Positions 1-12,632 of a DNA stretch of 64,000 nucleotides are shown here, piece after piece. The DNA is taken from contig FXAI01000001.1 in the NCBI GenBank assembly GCA_900177435.1, forward strand, positions 42,039 through 106,038, in the 5' to 3' direction. The stretch's first letter is position 1; each line of letters begins with the position of its first letter. Source of the DNA: Alteromonadaceae bacterium Bs31. Its GTDB lineage: Bacteria; Pseudomonadota; Gammaproteobacteria; Pseudomonadales; Cellvibrionaceae. Position numbers and translations under genes: made by a program. The notes below the pieces were generated by a model. It was given only the letters and a program-made list of their open reading frames with translations. It was not told the origin of the DNA and did no database searches.

Positions 1-373
1 TGAACTTCGCAAACTTCCCGACCTTCACCCCAGAAGGGCAAAGCCCGCTCCAGAAAGGAGCACAGCGACTGCTCCAGCAGCCAGCGTAGCAGGCGTCCTA
101 GCAGCGAAGCGCTCCCAAAGCGATAACATGAACTTCGCAAACTTCCCGACCTTCACCCCAGAAGGGCAAAGCCCGCTCCAGAAAGGAGCGCAGCGACTGC
201 TCCAGCAGCCGGCGTAGCAGGCGTCCTAGCAGCGAAGCGCTCCCAACGCGATAACATGAACCTTGCAAACTTCCCGACCTTCACCCCAGAAGGGCAAAGC
301 CCGCTCCAGAAAGGAGCGCAGCGACTGCTCCAGCAGCCAGCGTAGCAGGCGCTCCAGCAGCGAAGCGCTCCCA
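1..373. repeat. 128-bp tandem repeat array, three units
   Basis: Three head-to-tail units begin at 1, 129 and 257, each opening with tgaac(t/c)t(t)cgcaaactt or a one- or two-base variant. The period is exactly 128 bp and the copies are nearly identical. Each unit carries short self-complementary blocks, for example GCTCC-agaaa-GGAGC and GGGC-aaa-GCCC. The last unit runs to about 373, a few bases from the recN stop codon at 382-384. Because the window opens exactly at a unit start, more copies probably lie to the left. No convincing gene is present: the open frame here simply follows the repeat. Confidence 0.9.
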
Positions 374-381
374 GCAAGCGC

Positions 382-2046
382 CTAAGCGCTGGCTGCTAAC
401 ATCTCTCTCGCATGAGCCAGTGAGCTTTCCGACTCAACTGAGCCTCCCATCATGCGGGCGATCTCCAGCACTTTCGCGTGCTCATCCAATACCTGCACTT
501 TGCTATTACTGGCTTTTTTACTCACTGATTTGGATACGTGCATATGCTGATGGCCTTTGCAGGCCACTTGTGCCAGGTGGGTTACGCAAAATACCTGAGC
601 ATTTTTCCCCAATTCTCTCAGTAGCCTGCCGACTTCGTCTCCGGTAGTGCCGCCAATACCCACATCAACTTCGTCGAATACCAGAGTTGGCGTTGTGGTG
701 CTTTGTGCGGTAACCACCTGTATGGCGAGGCTCACGCGGGAGAGTTCGCCGCCGGAGGCGATTTTAATCAATGGTTTGGCGGGCTGGCCGGGGTTGGTGC
801 TTATCATCAATTCCACATGCTCGTTGCCACTATCACTTGGTTCGCCCTTAGTCGTTTTGTTCAAGGCAATGCTAAGTTTTGCATGGCTCATGTCCAGCTG
901 GGCAAGTTTGCGGTTAACCGCTTTACTTAGTCGGGCACAGGCGAATTCCCTTTGCTTGCTTAACTCGAGAGCGAGTTGTTGATAGTGGGTGAAGGCCTCC
1001 GCCAGCTGTGATTCCAGCGTTTCAATTTGTTCATCACCACTTTGCAGTTCGCTAAGCTCTGAACTCAGATCATGATGCAAGCGCTCCAGCTCTTCTGGCG
1101 CAATACGGTGTTTCTGGGCGATTTCATAAATGGCGCTGAGGCGTTGTTCAACTTCTGCCAGCCGTGCGCCGTCCTGCTCCTGGTTGTCCATATATCGACC
1201 CACTTCTGCCTGAGCTTCTTGCACATAGATATGGGCATTGTTGAGCAATGACTCAGCTTCATTGAGTGTTGCTGGCTTATCTTGCAAGCAGCTGAGCAAT
1301 TGCACAGCCTGTCTTAACTGGTCTTCCAGGCCTTGTTCATTGCTGCAAAGGGCGTTGATCTGGGCGCAATGAGTATTCAGGGTTTCTACATTGGCAAGCA
1401 CTCGCTGTTCCTGTTCAAGCTTGCCAAGCTCATCTTGCTCCAGCGCCAGTTTGTCGAGCTCTTCCACCTGGTAGCTGAGCAATTGAAAACGTGCATTCAG
1501 CTCTTCGTTTTGGTTCTTAATGCCGTTTAGTCGAAAGTGGATGGCGTGCCATTGGTGAAAAGCTTGTTTTACCTGCTTGGCGAGAGGCTTGAGCCCGCCG
1601 AAGGCGTCCAATAAGCGCTGGTGTGTTTTGCTGTTGAGCAGTGACTGGTGTTCATGCTGGCGATGGATGTCGATCAGCATCTCTCCAAGGGCTCGTAGCT
1701 GGCTGAGTGTGACGGTTTGGCCGTTGATAAATGCTCTGGAGCGGCCTTCCGAGGTTACAACTCGCCGCAGGATGCACTCTTCACCCTCATTCAGCTCGTG
1801 TTGCTCCAGCCATTTTTGCGCATGTTTGTGCTGGCTGATGTCAAAACTCGCGTGGATATCGGCTTTGTTGCAACCCGCACGCACCTTTTCTGCGTCGGTT
1901 CTGTCGCCGAGCGCCAGTGCCAGTGCATCCAGCATAACGGACTTACCAGCGCCGGTTTCACCGGTGATGGTCGTAAGGCCGTTTTCCAGTTCAAGGTCCA
2001 GTCTATCGACTAAGGTGAAGTCACTAATGTGCAAGTGGGTCAACAT
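382..2046 (-). CDS. recN: DNA repair protein RecN
   Basis: RecN is an SMC-like ATPase that acts early in recombinational repair of double-strand breaks. The 554-residue length is normal for the family. A Walker A motif GETGAGKS lies at residues 29-36, long heptad-rich coiled-coil stretches fill the middle, and an ABC signature SGGELSR precedes a Walker B segment TLVFDEVDVGIGG near residue 450. The last codons (LAASA and stop) sit just outside the 128-bp repeat array, so the array abuts but does not appear to have altered the reading frame. It is divergent from grpE. A LexA-like box overlapping a promoter lies just upstream, in keeping with SOS control. Confidence 0.97.
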   Translation of the reverse strand: MLTHLHISDFTLVDRLDLELENGLTTITGETGAGKSVMLDALALALGDRTDAEKVRAGCNKADIHASFDISQHKHAQKWLEQHELNEGEECILRRVVTSEGRSRAFINGQTVTLSQLRALGEMLIDIHRQHEHQSLLNSKTHQRLLDAFGGLKPLAKQVKQAFHQWHAIHFRLNGIKNQNEELNARFQLLSYQVEELDKLALEQDELGKLEQEQRVLANVETLNTHCAQINALCSNEQGLEDQLRQAVQLLSCLQDKPATLNEAESLLNNAHIYVQEAQAEVGRYMDNQEQDGARLAEVEQRLSAIYEIAQKHRIAPEELERLHHDLSSELSELQSGDEQIETLESQLAEAFTHYQQLALELSKQREFACARLSKAVNRKLAQLDMSHAKLSIALNKTTKGEPSDSGNEHVELMISTNPGQPAKPLIKIASGGELSRVSLAIQVVTAQSTTTPTLVFDEVDVGIGGTTGDEVGRLLRELGKNAQVFCVTHLAQVACKGHQHMHVSKSVSKKASNSKVQVLDEHAKVLEIARMMGGSVESESSLAHAREMLAASA

Positions 2047-2067
2047 TGAAGGCTCCTCGGAAATAGC

Positions 2068-2119
2068 ATGGTTTTTTATACAGTGTTAATTTATACAGTA
2101 TGCGCTCTGGCTTTGCCAA
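2068..2119 (-). promoter_or_regulatory. recN promoter with overlapping LexA-like SOS box
   Basis: Read on the minus strand, TTGGCA (2114-2119) and TATAAA (2090-2095) form a sigma-70-like promoter with an 18-bp spacer. Overlapping the -10 is CTGT-N8-ACAC (2083-2098), which matches seven of the eight conserved bases of the gammaproteobacterial LexA box CTGT-N8-ACAG. A second, poorer half-site arrangement (CTGT-N8-CCAT, 2068-2083) follows directly. Such tandem SOS boxes are known at recN in enteric bacteria; the assignment here rests on the match and the position. Confidence 0.7.
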
Positions 2120-2151
2120 TAAAATTTTGCTTCTGGCGATGAATCTATAGC

Positions 2152-2179
2152 CTTGAATGTGCTGTCAGTGTCCCCATAT
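2152..2179 (+). promoter_or_regulatory. sigma-32 heat-shock promoter of grpE
   Basis: CTTGAA at 2152-2157 and CCCCATAT at 2172-2179 are separated by 14 bp. This is an almost exact match to the RpoH consensus (CTTGAAA, 11-16 bp, CCCCATnT). It lies 38 bp before the likely GTG start of grpE, so grpE and probably dnaK-dnaJ are heat-shock controlled. Confidence 0.85.
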
Positions 2180-2216
2180 AGCTGACAGCCATTAACAACC
2201 CGATTTGGAGTCGCGA

Positions 2217-2801
2217 GTGAGTAACGCTGATCAACCGCAAAACGAGTCTAGCGAAGAGCTGACGGAAGATATTCAGGCCAGCGAGGCAGAGCAGGAAGCC
2301 GAAGTCGAGGCCTTGGAAAGCGAGCACAGCACAGAAGAGCTGTTAGCAAAAATTGAAGAACTTGAAACCGCGCTTAACGAAGCCAAAGAGCAGGCGCTCA
2401 GAGCAGCTGCAGAGGCACAGAACGCGCGCCGCCGAGCCGAGCTGGATGTGGAAAAGGCGCACAAGTTTGGCCTTGAGAAATTTGTTAGCGACATGCTCCC
2501 CGTTGCCGACAACCTGGCGCGGGCTATAGAGGCATCAACTTCCGAGGGTGCAGAGATGTCAGCTGTTACCGAAGGCGTGGAGCTTACCTTAAAGAGCTTG
2601 TTGGACGGCCTGAAGCGCCACAATGTTGAGCCTGTGAACCCCGAGGGCGAGCCCTTTAATCCGGAATTGCACCAGGCTATGACTGCGGTACCGCAGCCAG
2701 ATGTTGAGCCGAACACGGTAATCAATGTTTATCAGCCCGGTTACACCTTAAATGGCCGTCTGGTTCGCCCCGCGATGGTTGTAGTATCCAAGGCTGAATA
2801 A
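2217..2801 (+). CDS. grpE: nucleotide exchange factor GrpE
   Basis: GrpE is the cytoplasmic dimeric exchange factor that releases ADP from DnaK. The protein of 194 residues has an acidic, disordered N-terminus, a long helix with heptads (about residues 35-90) and the C-terminal beta domain, with a family-typical ending ([14 protein letters not shown]). I chose the GTG at 2217 because GGAG (2207-2210) sits six bases before it; a TTG at 2205 would add four residues but would overlap that ribosome site. It heads the heat-shock cluster grpE-dnaK-dnaJ behind a sigma-32 promoter. Confidence 0.95.
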   Translation: MSNADQPQNESSEELTEDIQASEAEQEAEVEALESEHSTEELLAKIEELETALNEAKEQALRAAAEAQNARRRAELDVEKAHKFGLEKFVSDMLPVADNLARAIEASTSEGAEMSAVTEGVELTLKSLLDGLKRHNVEPVNPEGEPFNPELHQAMTAVPQPDVEPNTVINVYQPGYTLNGRLVRPAMVVVSKAE

Positions 2802-2813
2802 AAAACACTCGCT

Positions 2814-2848
2814 GGTTCACTTGAATAATGTGCGCGTGAACCAATATT
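2814..2848 (+). promoter_or_regulatory. grpE-dnaK intergenic inverted repeat and weak sigma-32-like site
   Basis: GGTTCAC (2814-2820) and GTGAACC (2836-2842) form a perfect 7-bp inverted repeat with a 15-base loop. Overlapping it, CTTGAA at 2820-2825 and a poor -10-like ACCAATAT at 2841-2848 could be a secondary heat-shock promoter for dnaK. It is not the CIRCE operator (TTAGCACTC-N9-GAGTGCTAA). There is no T-run, so it is not a plain terminator. Confidence 0.4.
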
Positions 2849-2923
2849 GATGAACAAGCAACTGTAATAGTATTTCGCAAACAGGCAGCAGGTCGGTTTG
2901 CACTAAGTAACTGGAGACATTCA

Positions 2924-4852
2924 ATGGGCAAAATTATTGGTATCGACTTGGGAACAACCAACTCCTGCGTATCTATCCTGGAGGGAAGTAAGGCCAAGGT
3001 AATCGAAAATGCCGAAGGTGATCGCACAACCCCGTCTATTGTGGCGTTCACTGATGATAATGAAATTCTTGTTGGCCAGAGTGCCAAGCGACAGGCAGTG
3101 ACTAATCCGCAAAATACACTGTTTGCGGTTAAACGCCTGATCGGCCGTAAATTTCAAGACGACGTGGTTCAGAAAGACATCAAAATGGTGCCCTACAAAA
3201 TCGTTGGTGCTGATAATGGCGATGCCTGGGTAGAAGTTAAGGGCGACAAAAAAGCGCCACCACAGATTTCTGCCGAAGTGTTGAAGAAAATGAAGAAAAC
3301 TGCAGAAGACTACCTTGGTGAATCCGTTACCGAAGCGGTTATCACGGTTCCTGCCTATTTCAACGATTCTCAGCGTCAGGCAACTAAAGACGCCGGCAAG
3401 ATTGCAGGCCTGGAAGTTAAGCGAATTATTAACGAGCCAACGGCTGCAGCCCTTGCTTACGGTATGGACAAAACCCCCGGCGACCGCACCATAGCGGTAT
3501 ACGACCTGGGTGGTGGTACTTTCGATATTTCCATTATTGAAATTGCTGATGTGGACGGTGAACACCAGTTTGAAGTGCTTTCTACCAATGGTGACACCTT
3601 CCTTGGTGGTGAGGACTTCGACTTGCGCCTGATCGAATACTTGGCTGAAGAGTTTAAATCTACCAATGGTATCGACCTGCACAGCGACCCGCTGGCACTG
3701 CAGCGCCTTAAAGAAGCCGCTGAAAAAGCCAAAATTGAGCTGTCTTCCAGCCAGCAGACCGAAGTGAACCTGCCATACATCACGGCAGACGCAACGGGTC
3801 CCAAGCACCTGGTTGTGAAACTTTCTCGCGCCAAGCTGGAGTCCCTGGTTGAAGAGCTGGTTAATCGTTCGCTGGAGCCTTTAAAAGTGGCTCTCAAAGA
3901 CGCCGACCTTTCCGTTAGTGAAATTGATGACGTGATTTTGGTGGGTGGGCAAACACGTATGCCTATGGTTCAGAAAAAAGTAGCCGAATTTTTTGGTAAA
4001 GAGCCCCGTAAAGACGTTAACCCCGACGAGGCTGTTGCTATGGGCGCGGCTATTCAAGGTGCAGTATTGTCTGGCGATGTGAAAGACGTTTTGTTGTTGG
4101 ATGTGTCTCCGCTCACTTTGGGTATTGAAACCATGGGTGGCGTTGCAACCTCGCTGATCGACAAGAACACTACCATTCCTACCAAGAAGTCTCAGGTGTT
4201 CTCAACGGCGGATGACAACCAGACTGCTGTAACCATTCACGTTGTGCAAGGCGAGCGCAAGCAGGCTACGCAGAACAAATCTCTGGGCCGCTTTGACTTG
4301 GCAGATATTCCGCCTGCACCTCGCGGTGTGCCCCAAATCGAAGTGACTTTCGATATTGATGCCAACGGTATTCTCAATGTTTCTGCAAAAGACAAAGCTA
4401 CCGGTAAGGAGCAGTCGATTGTAATTAAGGCTTCATCGGGTTTGAGCGACGACGAAATCGATAAGATGGTGCAGGATGCTGAAGCTAACGCCGAAGCGGA
4501 TCGCAAATTCGAAGAAGTGGTTACGGCGCGCAATACCCTTGAGGGTTTGATTCATGCAACGAAGAAAACGCTTGAAGAAGCGGGTGATAAGGCGACGGCT
4601 GATGAAAAGTCTGCCATCGAATCCGCCATTAAGGACGCGGAAGAAGCCGCCAAAGGTGAAGATAAAGAAGCTATGGAGGCGGCTACTAAGAAGCTGAGTG
4701 ACGCTTCCGGTTCATTGGCGCAGAAGATGTATGCCGATGCGCAAGCAGCGCAAGGTGCAGAGGGTGCGCAAGCTGCTGCAGAGGAAAACCCAGCAGAAGA
4801 AGGTGTTGTGGACGCTGAGTTTGAAGAAGTTAAAGACGACAATAGCAAATAA
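2924..4852 (+). CDS. dnaK: molecular chaperone DnaK (Hsp70)
   Basis: DnaK is the ATP-driven Hsp70 that binds unfolded segments, working with DnaJ and GrpE. The 642-residue length is standard. The N-terminal ATPase domain starts with [11 protein letters not shown] (residues 5-15) and contains the phosphate motif [12 protein letters not shown]. The interdomain linker [12 protein letters not shown] precedes the substrate-binding domain, and the acidic tail ends in [13 protein letters not shown] is placed about nine bases before the ATG. It lies 122 bp after grpE and 106 bp before dnaJ. Confidence 0.99.
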   Translation: MGKIIGIDLGTTNSCVSILEGSKAKVIENAEGDRTTPSIVAFTDDNEILVGQSAKRQAVTNPQNTLFAVKRLIGRKFQDDVVQKDIKMVPYKIVGADNGDAWVEVKGDKKAPPQISAEVLKKMKKTAEDYLGESVTEAVITVPAYFNDSQRQATKDAGKIAGLEVKRIINEPTAAALAYGMDKTPGDRTIAVYDLGGGTFDISIIEIADVDGEHQFEVLSTNGDTFLGGEDFDLRLIEYLAEEFKSTNGIDLHSDPLALQRLKEAAEKAKIELSSSQQTEVNLPYITADATGPKHLVVKLSRAKLESLVEELVNRSLEPLKVALKDADLSVSEIDDVILVGGQTRMPMVQKKVAEFFGKEPRKDVNPDEAVAMGAAIQGAVLSGDVKDVLLLDVSPLTLGIETMGGVATSLIDKNTTIPTKKSQVFSTADDNQTAVTIHVVQGERKQATQNKSLGRFDLADIPPAPRGVPQIEVTFDIDANGILNVSAKDKATGKEQSIVIKASSGLSDDEIDKMVQDAEANAEADRKFEEVVTARNTLEGLIHATKKTLEEAGDKATADEKSAIESAIKDAEEAAKGEDKEAMEAATKKLSDASGSLAQKMYADAQAAQGAEGAQAAAEENPAEEGVVDAEFEEVKDDNSK

Positions 4853-4869
4853 ACTGTTGTTCATTACAT

Positions 4870-4938
4870 GCCGCCTGCCGGGCGGCCTTTGAGAGTGTCG
4901 AGAGCGCGGGTAAATCATGCCCGCGCTTGTTGTGTTTT
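4870..4938 (+). terminator. two hairpins between dnaK and dnaJ, possible attenuating terminator
   Basis: Hairpin 1 is GCCGCC-tgccg-GGCGGC at 4870-4886, followed by CTTT. Hairpin 2 is an 8-bp stem AGCGCGGG / CCCGCGCT at 4903-4910 and 4920-4927, followed by TGTTGTGTTTT. They probably reduce read-through or stabilise the dnaK message 3' end, giving less DnaJ than DnaK. The U-tracts are imperfect, so termination is likely partial. Confidence 0.5.
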
Positions 4939-4958
4939 AAGTGGCTGACTTTATATCT

Positions 4959-6083
4959 ATGGCAAAGCGTGATTATTACGAAGTGTTGGGCGTTGCAAAA
5001 GACGTTTCTTCTCAAGACCTGAAAAAAGCTTATCGCAAGGTGGCTATGAAGTTTCACCCGGATCGCAATGAGGGTGATAAAGCAGCAGAAGAGAAGTTCA
5101 AGGAAGCCAGTGAAGCCTACGAAATACTCTCCGACGATCAAAAGCGTGCCGCTTACGACCAGTACGGTCATGCGGGCGTTGAAGGTCAGTCGGGCATGGG
5201 CGGTGGCGAAGGCTTCGGTAACTTTTCCGATATTTTCGGCGATGTATTTGGTGATATTTTCGGTGGCGGCGGTGGTCGTGGGCGAGGCGGGCCTTCACGA
5301 GGCTCAGACCTGCGTTACACGCTGGACCTCTCCCTGGAAGACGCGGTACGCGGTACCACCGTAAAAATCAAAGTGCCAACCTTGGTTAATTGCGGCACTT
5401 GTGGCGGGGACGGCGCCAAGCCAGGTACCAGTCCAACCACCTGTAATACTTGTGGCGGGCACGGCCAGGTTCGCATGCAGCAGGGCTTCTTTTCTGTGCA
5501 GCAAACATGCCCTACCTGTCGAGGTAAAGGTAAGTCCATCTCCGACCCCTGCAAAAGCTGTCACGGCCGTGGTCGGGTAGAAGAAACGAAAACTCTCTCG
5601 GTTAAGGTCCCTCCCGGCGTGGATACGGGTGATCGTATTCGTCTCGCAGGAGAGGGCGAAGCCGGAGCCGATGGCGGTCCATCTGGCGACCTATACGTTC
5701 AGGTTAATGTTAAAGACCATGAGTTTTTCCAGCGTGACGGAAAGAACCTCTATTGCGAAGTGCCCATCAGTATTTTTGATGCCTGCCTGGGCGGCGAGAT
5801 CGAAGTGCCAACATTGGATGGCCGGGTAAAACTGAAAATTCCAGTCGAAACACAGACAGGCAAATTGTTCCGTCTGCGTAATAAGGGCGTCGTGCCTGTG
5901 CGCGGAGGTTCGGCTGGCGACTTACTGTGCCGGGTAATTCTGGAAACACCCGTTAATCTCAGTAGCAAGCAAAAAGATTTACTCGAGCAACTCAAAGATT
6001 CATTCAAGGGTAAAACACATTCGCCAAAGCAGCACAGCTGGTTTGACGGGATGAAAAATTTCTTTGGTGATATGAAAATGTAA
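4959..6083 (+). CDS. dnaJ: co-chaperone DnaJ (Hsp40)
   Basis: DnaJ delivers substrates to DnaK and stimulates its ATPase. From ATG 4959 the protein is 374 residues and begins [11 protein letters not shown], the family start; an upstream GTG at 4941 would add six unlikely residues. The J domain carries HPD at 33-35. A Gly/Phe-rich segment follows. The zinc region has four CxxCxGxG-type repeats ([32 protein letters not shown]), then the C-terminal beta-barrel domains. All expected catalytic and zinc residues are present. Confidence 0.98.
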   Translation: MAKRDYYEVLGVAKDVSSQDLKKAYRKVAMKFHPDRNEGDKAAEEKFKEASEAYEILSDDQKRAAYDQYGHAGVEGQSGMGGGEGFGNFSDIFGDVFGDIFGGGGGRGRGGPSRGSDLRYTLDLSLEDAVRGTTVKIKVPTLVNCGTCGGDGAKPGTSPTTCNTCGGHGQVRMQQGFFSVQQTCPTCRGKGKSISDPCKSCHGRGRVEETKTLSVKVPPGVDTGDRIRLAGEGEAGADGGPSGDLYVQVNVKDHEFFQRDGKNLYCEVPISIFDACLGGEIEVPTLDGRVKLKIPVETQTGKLFRLRNKGVVPVRGGSAGDLLCRVILETPVNLSSKQKDLLEQLKDSFKGKTHSPKQHSWFDGMKNFFGDMKM

Positions 6084-6090
6084 ACATGGA

Positions 6091-6138
6091 GCCCTAAACA
6101 TCCAAGGCTTTCGCAGACAGCTGTCAGATTTTTAGGGC
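6091..6138 (+). terminator. long-stem hairpin after dnaJ
   Basis: GCCCTAAA (6091-6098) and TTTAGGGC (6131-6138) form a perfect 8-bp stem closing a 32-base loop that itself holds the palindrome GACAGCTGTC. It lies directly after the dnaJ stop and probably marks the transcript end. There is no clear U-tract, so the terminator reading is tentative. The rest of the 257-bp gap before dapB has no gene; it is rich in repeated gcgaagc words. Confidence 0.4.
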
Positions 6139-6337
6139 GAGTAGTTATTCGACAGGGATGACCTATTTGCTGGTTTACCCTAAGAGCGAAGCTCATCGCC
6201 GCCGGGAGTCAGCCAAAGCCCTTGCAATGAGCGAAGCGGGGGCCTTCAAAGCAAAGCGCTCAATACTTCGCTATCTCTTTAGCGTGCTAAATTGCCAATC
6301 CTATAAAACCAATACATAACACCAGAACTGAGATTAA

Positions 6338-7147
<810 letters not shown>

Positions 7148-7165
7148 AAACAGGCGAGGAAGGGT

Positions 7166-7834
7166 ATGAAACGTTTAATCGTATTGCTGGTATTAATTTC
7201 ATTTGCGGGGCAGGCTTTAGCCCAGCAGAACGCCAGCTTTCGCAGTGGCAAAATGGAGTCCTCCTTTGTGCTGCGCTATCAGGAAGACATGTCTATTAAG
7301 TATCAAGGTGGCAGTGGCGTTGATGTGGGCAGTGATTACGGCTGGGGCTTTCGCTTTGGCTACAACTATACCCCAAAGTTTAATGTGGGCTTCCAGTTTG
7401 ATTGGATGAGCGCCCCTTATTCTGCGTACCTTGCTCCCGCCGATGACGAAACAGAGCCGCAGACAATTCGCCACAAGATGGATCAGTGGGGCGGCACCGT
7501 GAAAGGTATTTACCACTTTAGCGAAAACCGCTTTACGCCCTACATCGAAGGCGGCCTTGGTTGGGCCACCATCGACAGTAACATTGCCAGCAGCCCGCCC
7601 GTTGGTGGTTGTTGGTGGCATCCATGGTGGGGTTATGTGTGTGATACCTGGCAGTCTTCCTACACCGATACCAGCTTCTCCTATGAGCTTGGTGCCGGTT
7701 TGCGACTGGAATTGAACAATCGCACCTTTATTCGCGCTTCGGTGTCCCGTAAGTGGATCGACAGCGATTTCGCCAGCAGTCAGCCAGAGTTTTACTATGC
7801 TCAAATAGAAATTGGCGCCATGGTCTGGAATTGA
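7166..7834 (+). CDS. outer-membrane beta-barrel protein, OmpA/OmpX-like fold
   Basis: The 222-residue product has a clear signal peptide (about 1-19, ending QALA). It continues as alternating aromatic beta strands such as WGFRFGYNY, FNVGFQFDWM, RFTPYIEGGLGWA and FSYELGAGLRLEL, and ends in an aromatic-terminated strand (GAMVWN). This is typical of small outer-membrane barrels of the generic OMP_b-brl type. A Trp/Cys-rich loop (GGCWWHPWWGYVCDTW, about residues 148-163) carries two cysteines that may form a disulfide. AGGAAGG precedes the ATG. It begins 18 bp after dapB and is not part of the usual dapB-carA cluster, so it looks like a lineage-specific insertion. The specific function is unknown. 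Confidence 0.8.
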   Translation: MKRLIVLLVLISFAGQALAQQNASFRSGKMESSFVLRYQEDMSIKYQGGSGVDVGSDYGWGFRFGYNYTPKFNVGFQFDWMSAPYSAYLAPADDETEPQTIRHKMDQWGGTVKGIYHFSENRFTPYIEGGLGWATIDSNIASSPPVGGCWWHPWWGYVCDTWQSSYTDTSFSYELGAGLRLELNNRTFIRASVSRKWIDSDFASSQPEFYYAQIEIGAMVWN

Positions 7835-7861
7835 TTCAAAGCATAATCAGTGAGTGTGTCG

Positions 7862-7891
7862 TGGACAGGTGAGAAGCCTTTAGAGTAGAAT
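7862..7891 (+). promoter_or_regulatory. carAB promoter
   Basis: TGGACA (7862-7867) and TAGAAT (7886-7891) are separated by 18 bp, each matching five of six sigma-70 consensus bases. The implied start near 7898 gives a leader of about 310 nt before carA, containing hairpins and a terminator. Confidence 0.6.
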
Positions 7892-7966
7892 CCGCCCTCA
7901 GATCAGGCACGCGCCTAGCTTCGGTTGGAACAGCTAATTAATTGGCTTTTCAAATAAGCTATTTAT

Positions 7967-8011
7967 ATGAAATGTTTATGTTGTTATTCATATAGGCTTC
8001 GAAGTTCATGA
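7967..8011 (+). CDS. possible carAB leader peptide (14 codons)
   Basis: ATG 7967 opens a 14-codon frame reading MKCLCCYSYRLRSS, ending at TGA 8009-8011, just four bases before the stem of the terminator at 8016. The message here is U-rich and overlaps a hairpin (7964-7971 pairing with 7987-7994, extended by AAGC/GCTT). This layout resembles pyrBI-type attenuation, where a translating ribosome close behind polymerase blocks the terminator. No good ribosome site precedes the ATG, so translation is unproven. Two arginine codons (AGG, CGA) may or may not matter. Confidence 0.3.
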   Translation: MKCLCCYSYRLRSS

Positions 8012-8015
8012 ATTC

Positions 8016-8057
8016 AAAAGCGGGGTTAGGCATTTACAGCCTTTGCCTCGCTTTTTT
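8016..8057 (+). terminator. intrinsic terminator within the carAB leader
   Basis: A 10-bp stem AAAAGCGGGG (8016-8025) pairs with CCTCGCTTTT (8046-8055), with one G-U pair, and runs into a T-tract TTTTTT. It lies about 160 bp before carA and about 120 bp after the likely transcription start, so it is placed to act as an attenuator. It could alternatively end transcription from the barrel-protein gene. A further 7-bp hairpin CACACTC/GAGTGTG lies at 8127-8150. Confidence 0.75.
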
Positions 8058-8210
8058 ATAGCTTGAAAACAGACAGACTAACTGCCGCGAGATCACTCTT
8101 TTATCGGGTTTTGTAACCAAGGGAAACACACTCCAAGCAACATGAGTGTGCTCATTCGTGCGGCCTGTCGCAGGTAAATTGAAGATTAATCATTATTGGA
8201 GGGCGCTCAT

Positions 8211-9383
8211 TTGGCACAATCATCCCCGCTTACAGCATCGCAATCACTGTTTGGCCAGGTCCAGAAACCCGCGCTTTTGGTGCTAGAGGATGGCAGCGTG
8301 TTTAAGGGTGTTTCCATTGGTGCTGAGGGTATGTCAGTGGGCGAGGTGGTTTTCAATACCTCGATCACGGGCTACCAGGAAATTCTGACCGACCCTTCCT
8401 ACGCTCGCCAGATTGTCACCTTAACTTATCCTCATATTGGCAATACCGGCACCAACCCTGAAGACGAAGAGCGTGAAAAGCTCTGGACCGCAGGCCTGGT
8501 GATACGAGACCTGCCGTTGCTATCCAGTAATTTTCGCAACGAACAGCCCCTAGATGAATACTTGGCGGCCAAAAATATTGTTGCCATTGCCGATATCGAT
8601 ACGCGCAGGCTCACGCGGATTTTACGTGATAAGGGCGCTCAGAATGGCTGCCTGATGGCGGGCGATATTGACCAGCAAAAAGCGCTAGCCGCCGCCAAGG
8701 GCTTTGATGGTCTGCAGGGCGTGGACTTGGCAAAAGAAGTTACCACTGCAGAAGCCTTCAAGTGGGACACTGGCAGCTGGCAGCTTGGTAAAGGTTTTTG
8801 CTCGCCAGCAGAAAAGCCTTACAAGGTTGTTGCTTATGATTTTGGCGCAAAACGAAATATTTTGCGCATGCTGGTAGATCGCGGTTGTGATCTCACTGTC
8901 GTGCCCGCGCAAACACCTGTGGAAGATGTGTTGGCAATGAACCCCCACGGCGTGTTCCTTTCAAATGGCCCCGGCGACCCAGAACCTTGTGATTACGCTA
9001 TTGCTGCGATAAAAGTGCTGTTAGAAAAAAATATGCCTATGTTTGGCATTTGCCTTGGCCATCAGTTACTTGCCCTGGCCAGTGGCGCGAAAACAGTAAA
9101 AATGAAATTTGGCCATCATGGTGCCAATCACCCTGTGCAGAACCTTAAAACAGGCCGCGTGCTAATAACCAGCCAGAACCATGGTTTCGCCGCCGATGAG
9201 GCTTCTCTGCCAGCGAATGTGGAAGTGACGCATAAATCCCTGTTTGATGGCTCGCTGCAGGGTATCGAACTCACGGATAAGCCCGCATTCAGCTTCCAGG
9301 GCCACCCGGAAGCCAGCCCGGGCCCGCATGATGCCGCTGACTTGTTTGATCACTTTATTGAGTTGATGCAGCAAAATCGCTGA
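8211..9383 (+). CDS. carA: carbamoyl-phosphate synthase small subunit
   Basis: CarA is the glutaminase subunit that supplies ammonia to CarB for carbamoyl phosphate, the precursor of arginine and pyrimidines. I chose the TTG at 8211 because GGAGGG (8198-8203) lies seven bases upstream, giving 390 residues starting MAQSS. The N-terminal CPSase domain ([13 protein letters not shown]) is followed by a class I glutamine amidotransferase with the nucleophile in [11 protein letters not shown] (Cys281) and the catalytic His in [11 protein letters not shown]. It is followed 17 bp later by carB. Confidence 0.97.
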   Translation: MAQSSPLTASQSLFGQVQKPALLVLEDGSVFKGVSIGAEGMSVGEVVFNTSITGYQEILTDPSYARQIVTLTYPHIGNTGTNPEDEEREKLWTAGLVIRDLPLLSSNFRNEQPLDEYLAAKNIVAIADIDTRRLTRILRDKGAQNGCLMAGDIDQQKALAAAKGFDGLQGVDLAKEVTTAEAFKWDTGSWQLGKGFCSPAEKPYKVVAYDFGAKRNILRMLVDRGCDLTVVPAQTPVEDVLAMNPHGVFLSNGPGDPEPCDYAIAAIKVLLEKNMPMFGICLGHQLLALASGAKTVKMKFGHHGANHPVQNLKTGRVLITSQNHGFAADEASLPANVEVTHKSLFDGSLQGIELTDKPAFSFQGHPEASPGPHDAADLFDHFIELMQQNR

Positions 9384-9400
9384 TATCCAACGGAGAAACA

Positions 9401-12622
<3,222 letters not shown>

Positions 12623-12632
12623 GGTTAAATCA

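Noticed and set aside
1-373. CRISPR array at the left edge or beside tRNA-Leu
   Set aside because: Both arrays are direct tandem repeats of 128 or 144 bp without unique spacers, and there are no cas genes.
153-377. 74-codon frame on the minus strand inside the 128-bp array
   Set aside because: It only follows the repeat period, has no ribosome site and no family resemblance.
2814-2842. CIRCE/HrcA operator in the grpE-dnaK gap
   Set aside because: The inverted repeat GGTTCAC/GTGAACC does not match the CIRCE sequence or its nine-base spacer.
2921-3808. 295-codon frame antisense to dnaK
   Set aside because: It mirrors codon bias of dnaK, which is unambiguous on the other strand.
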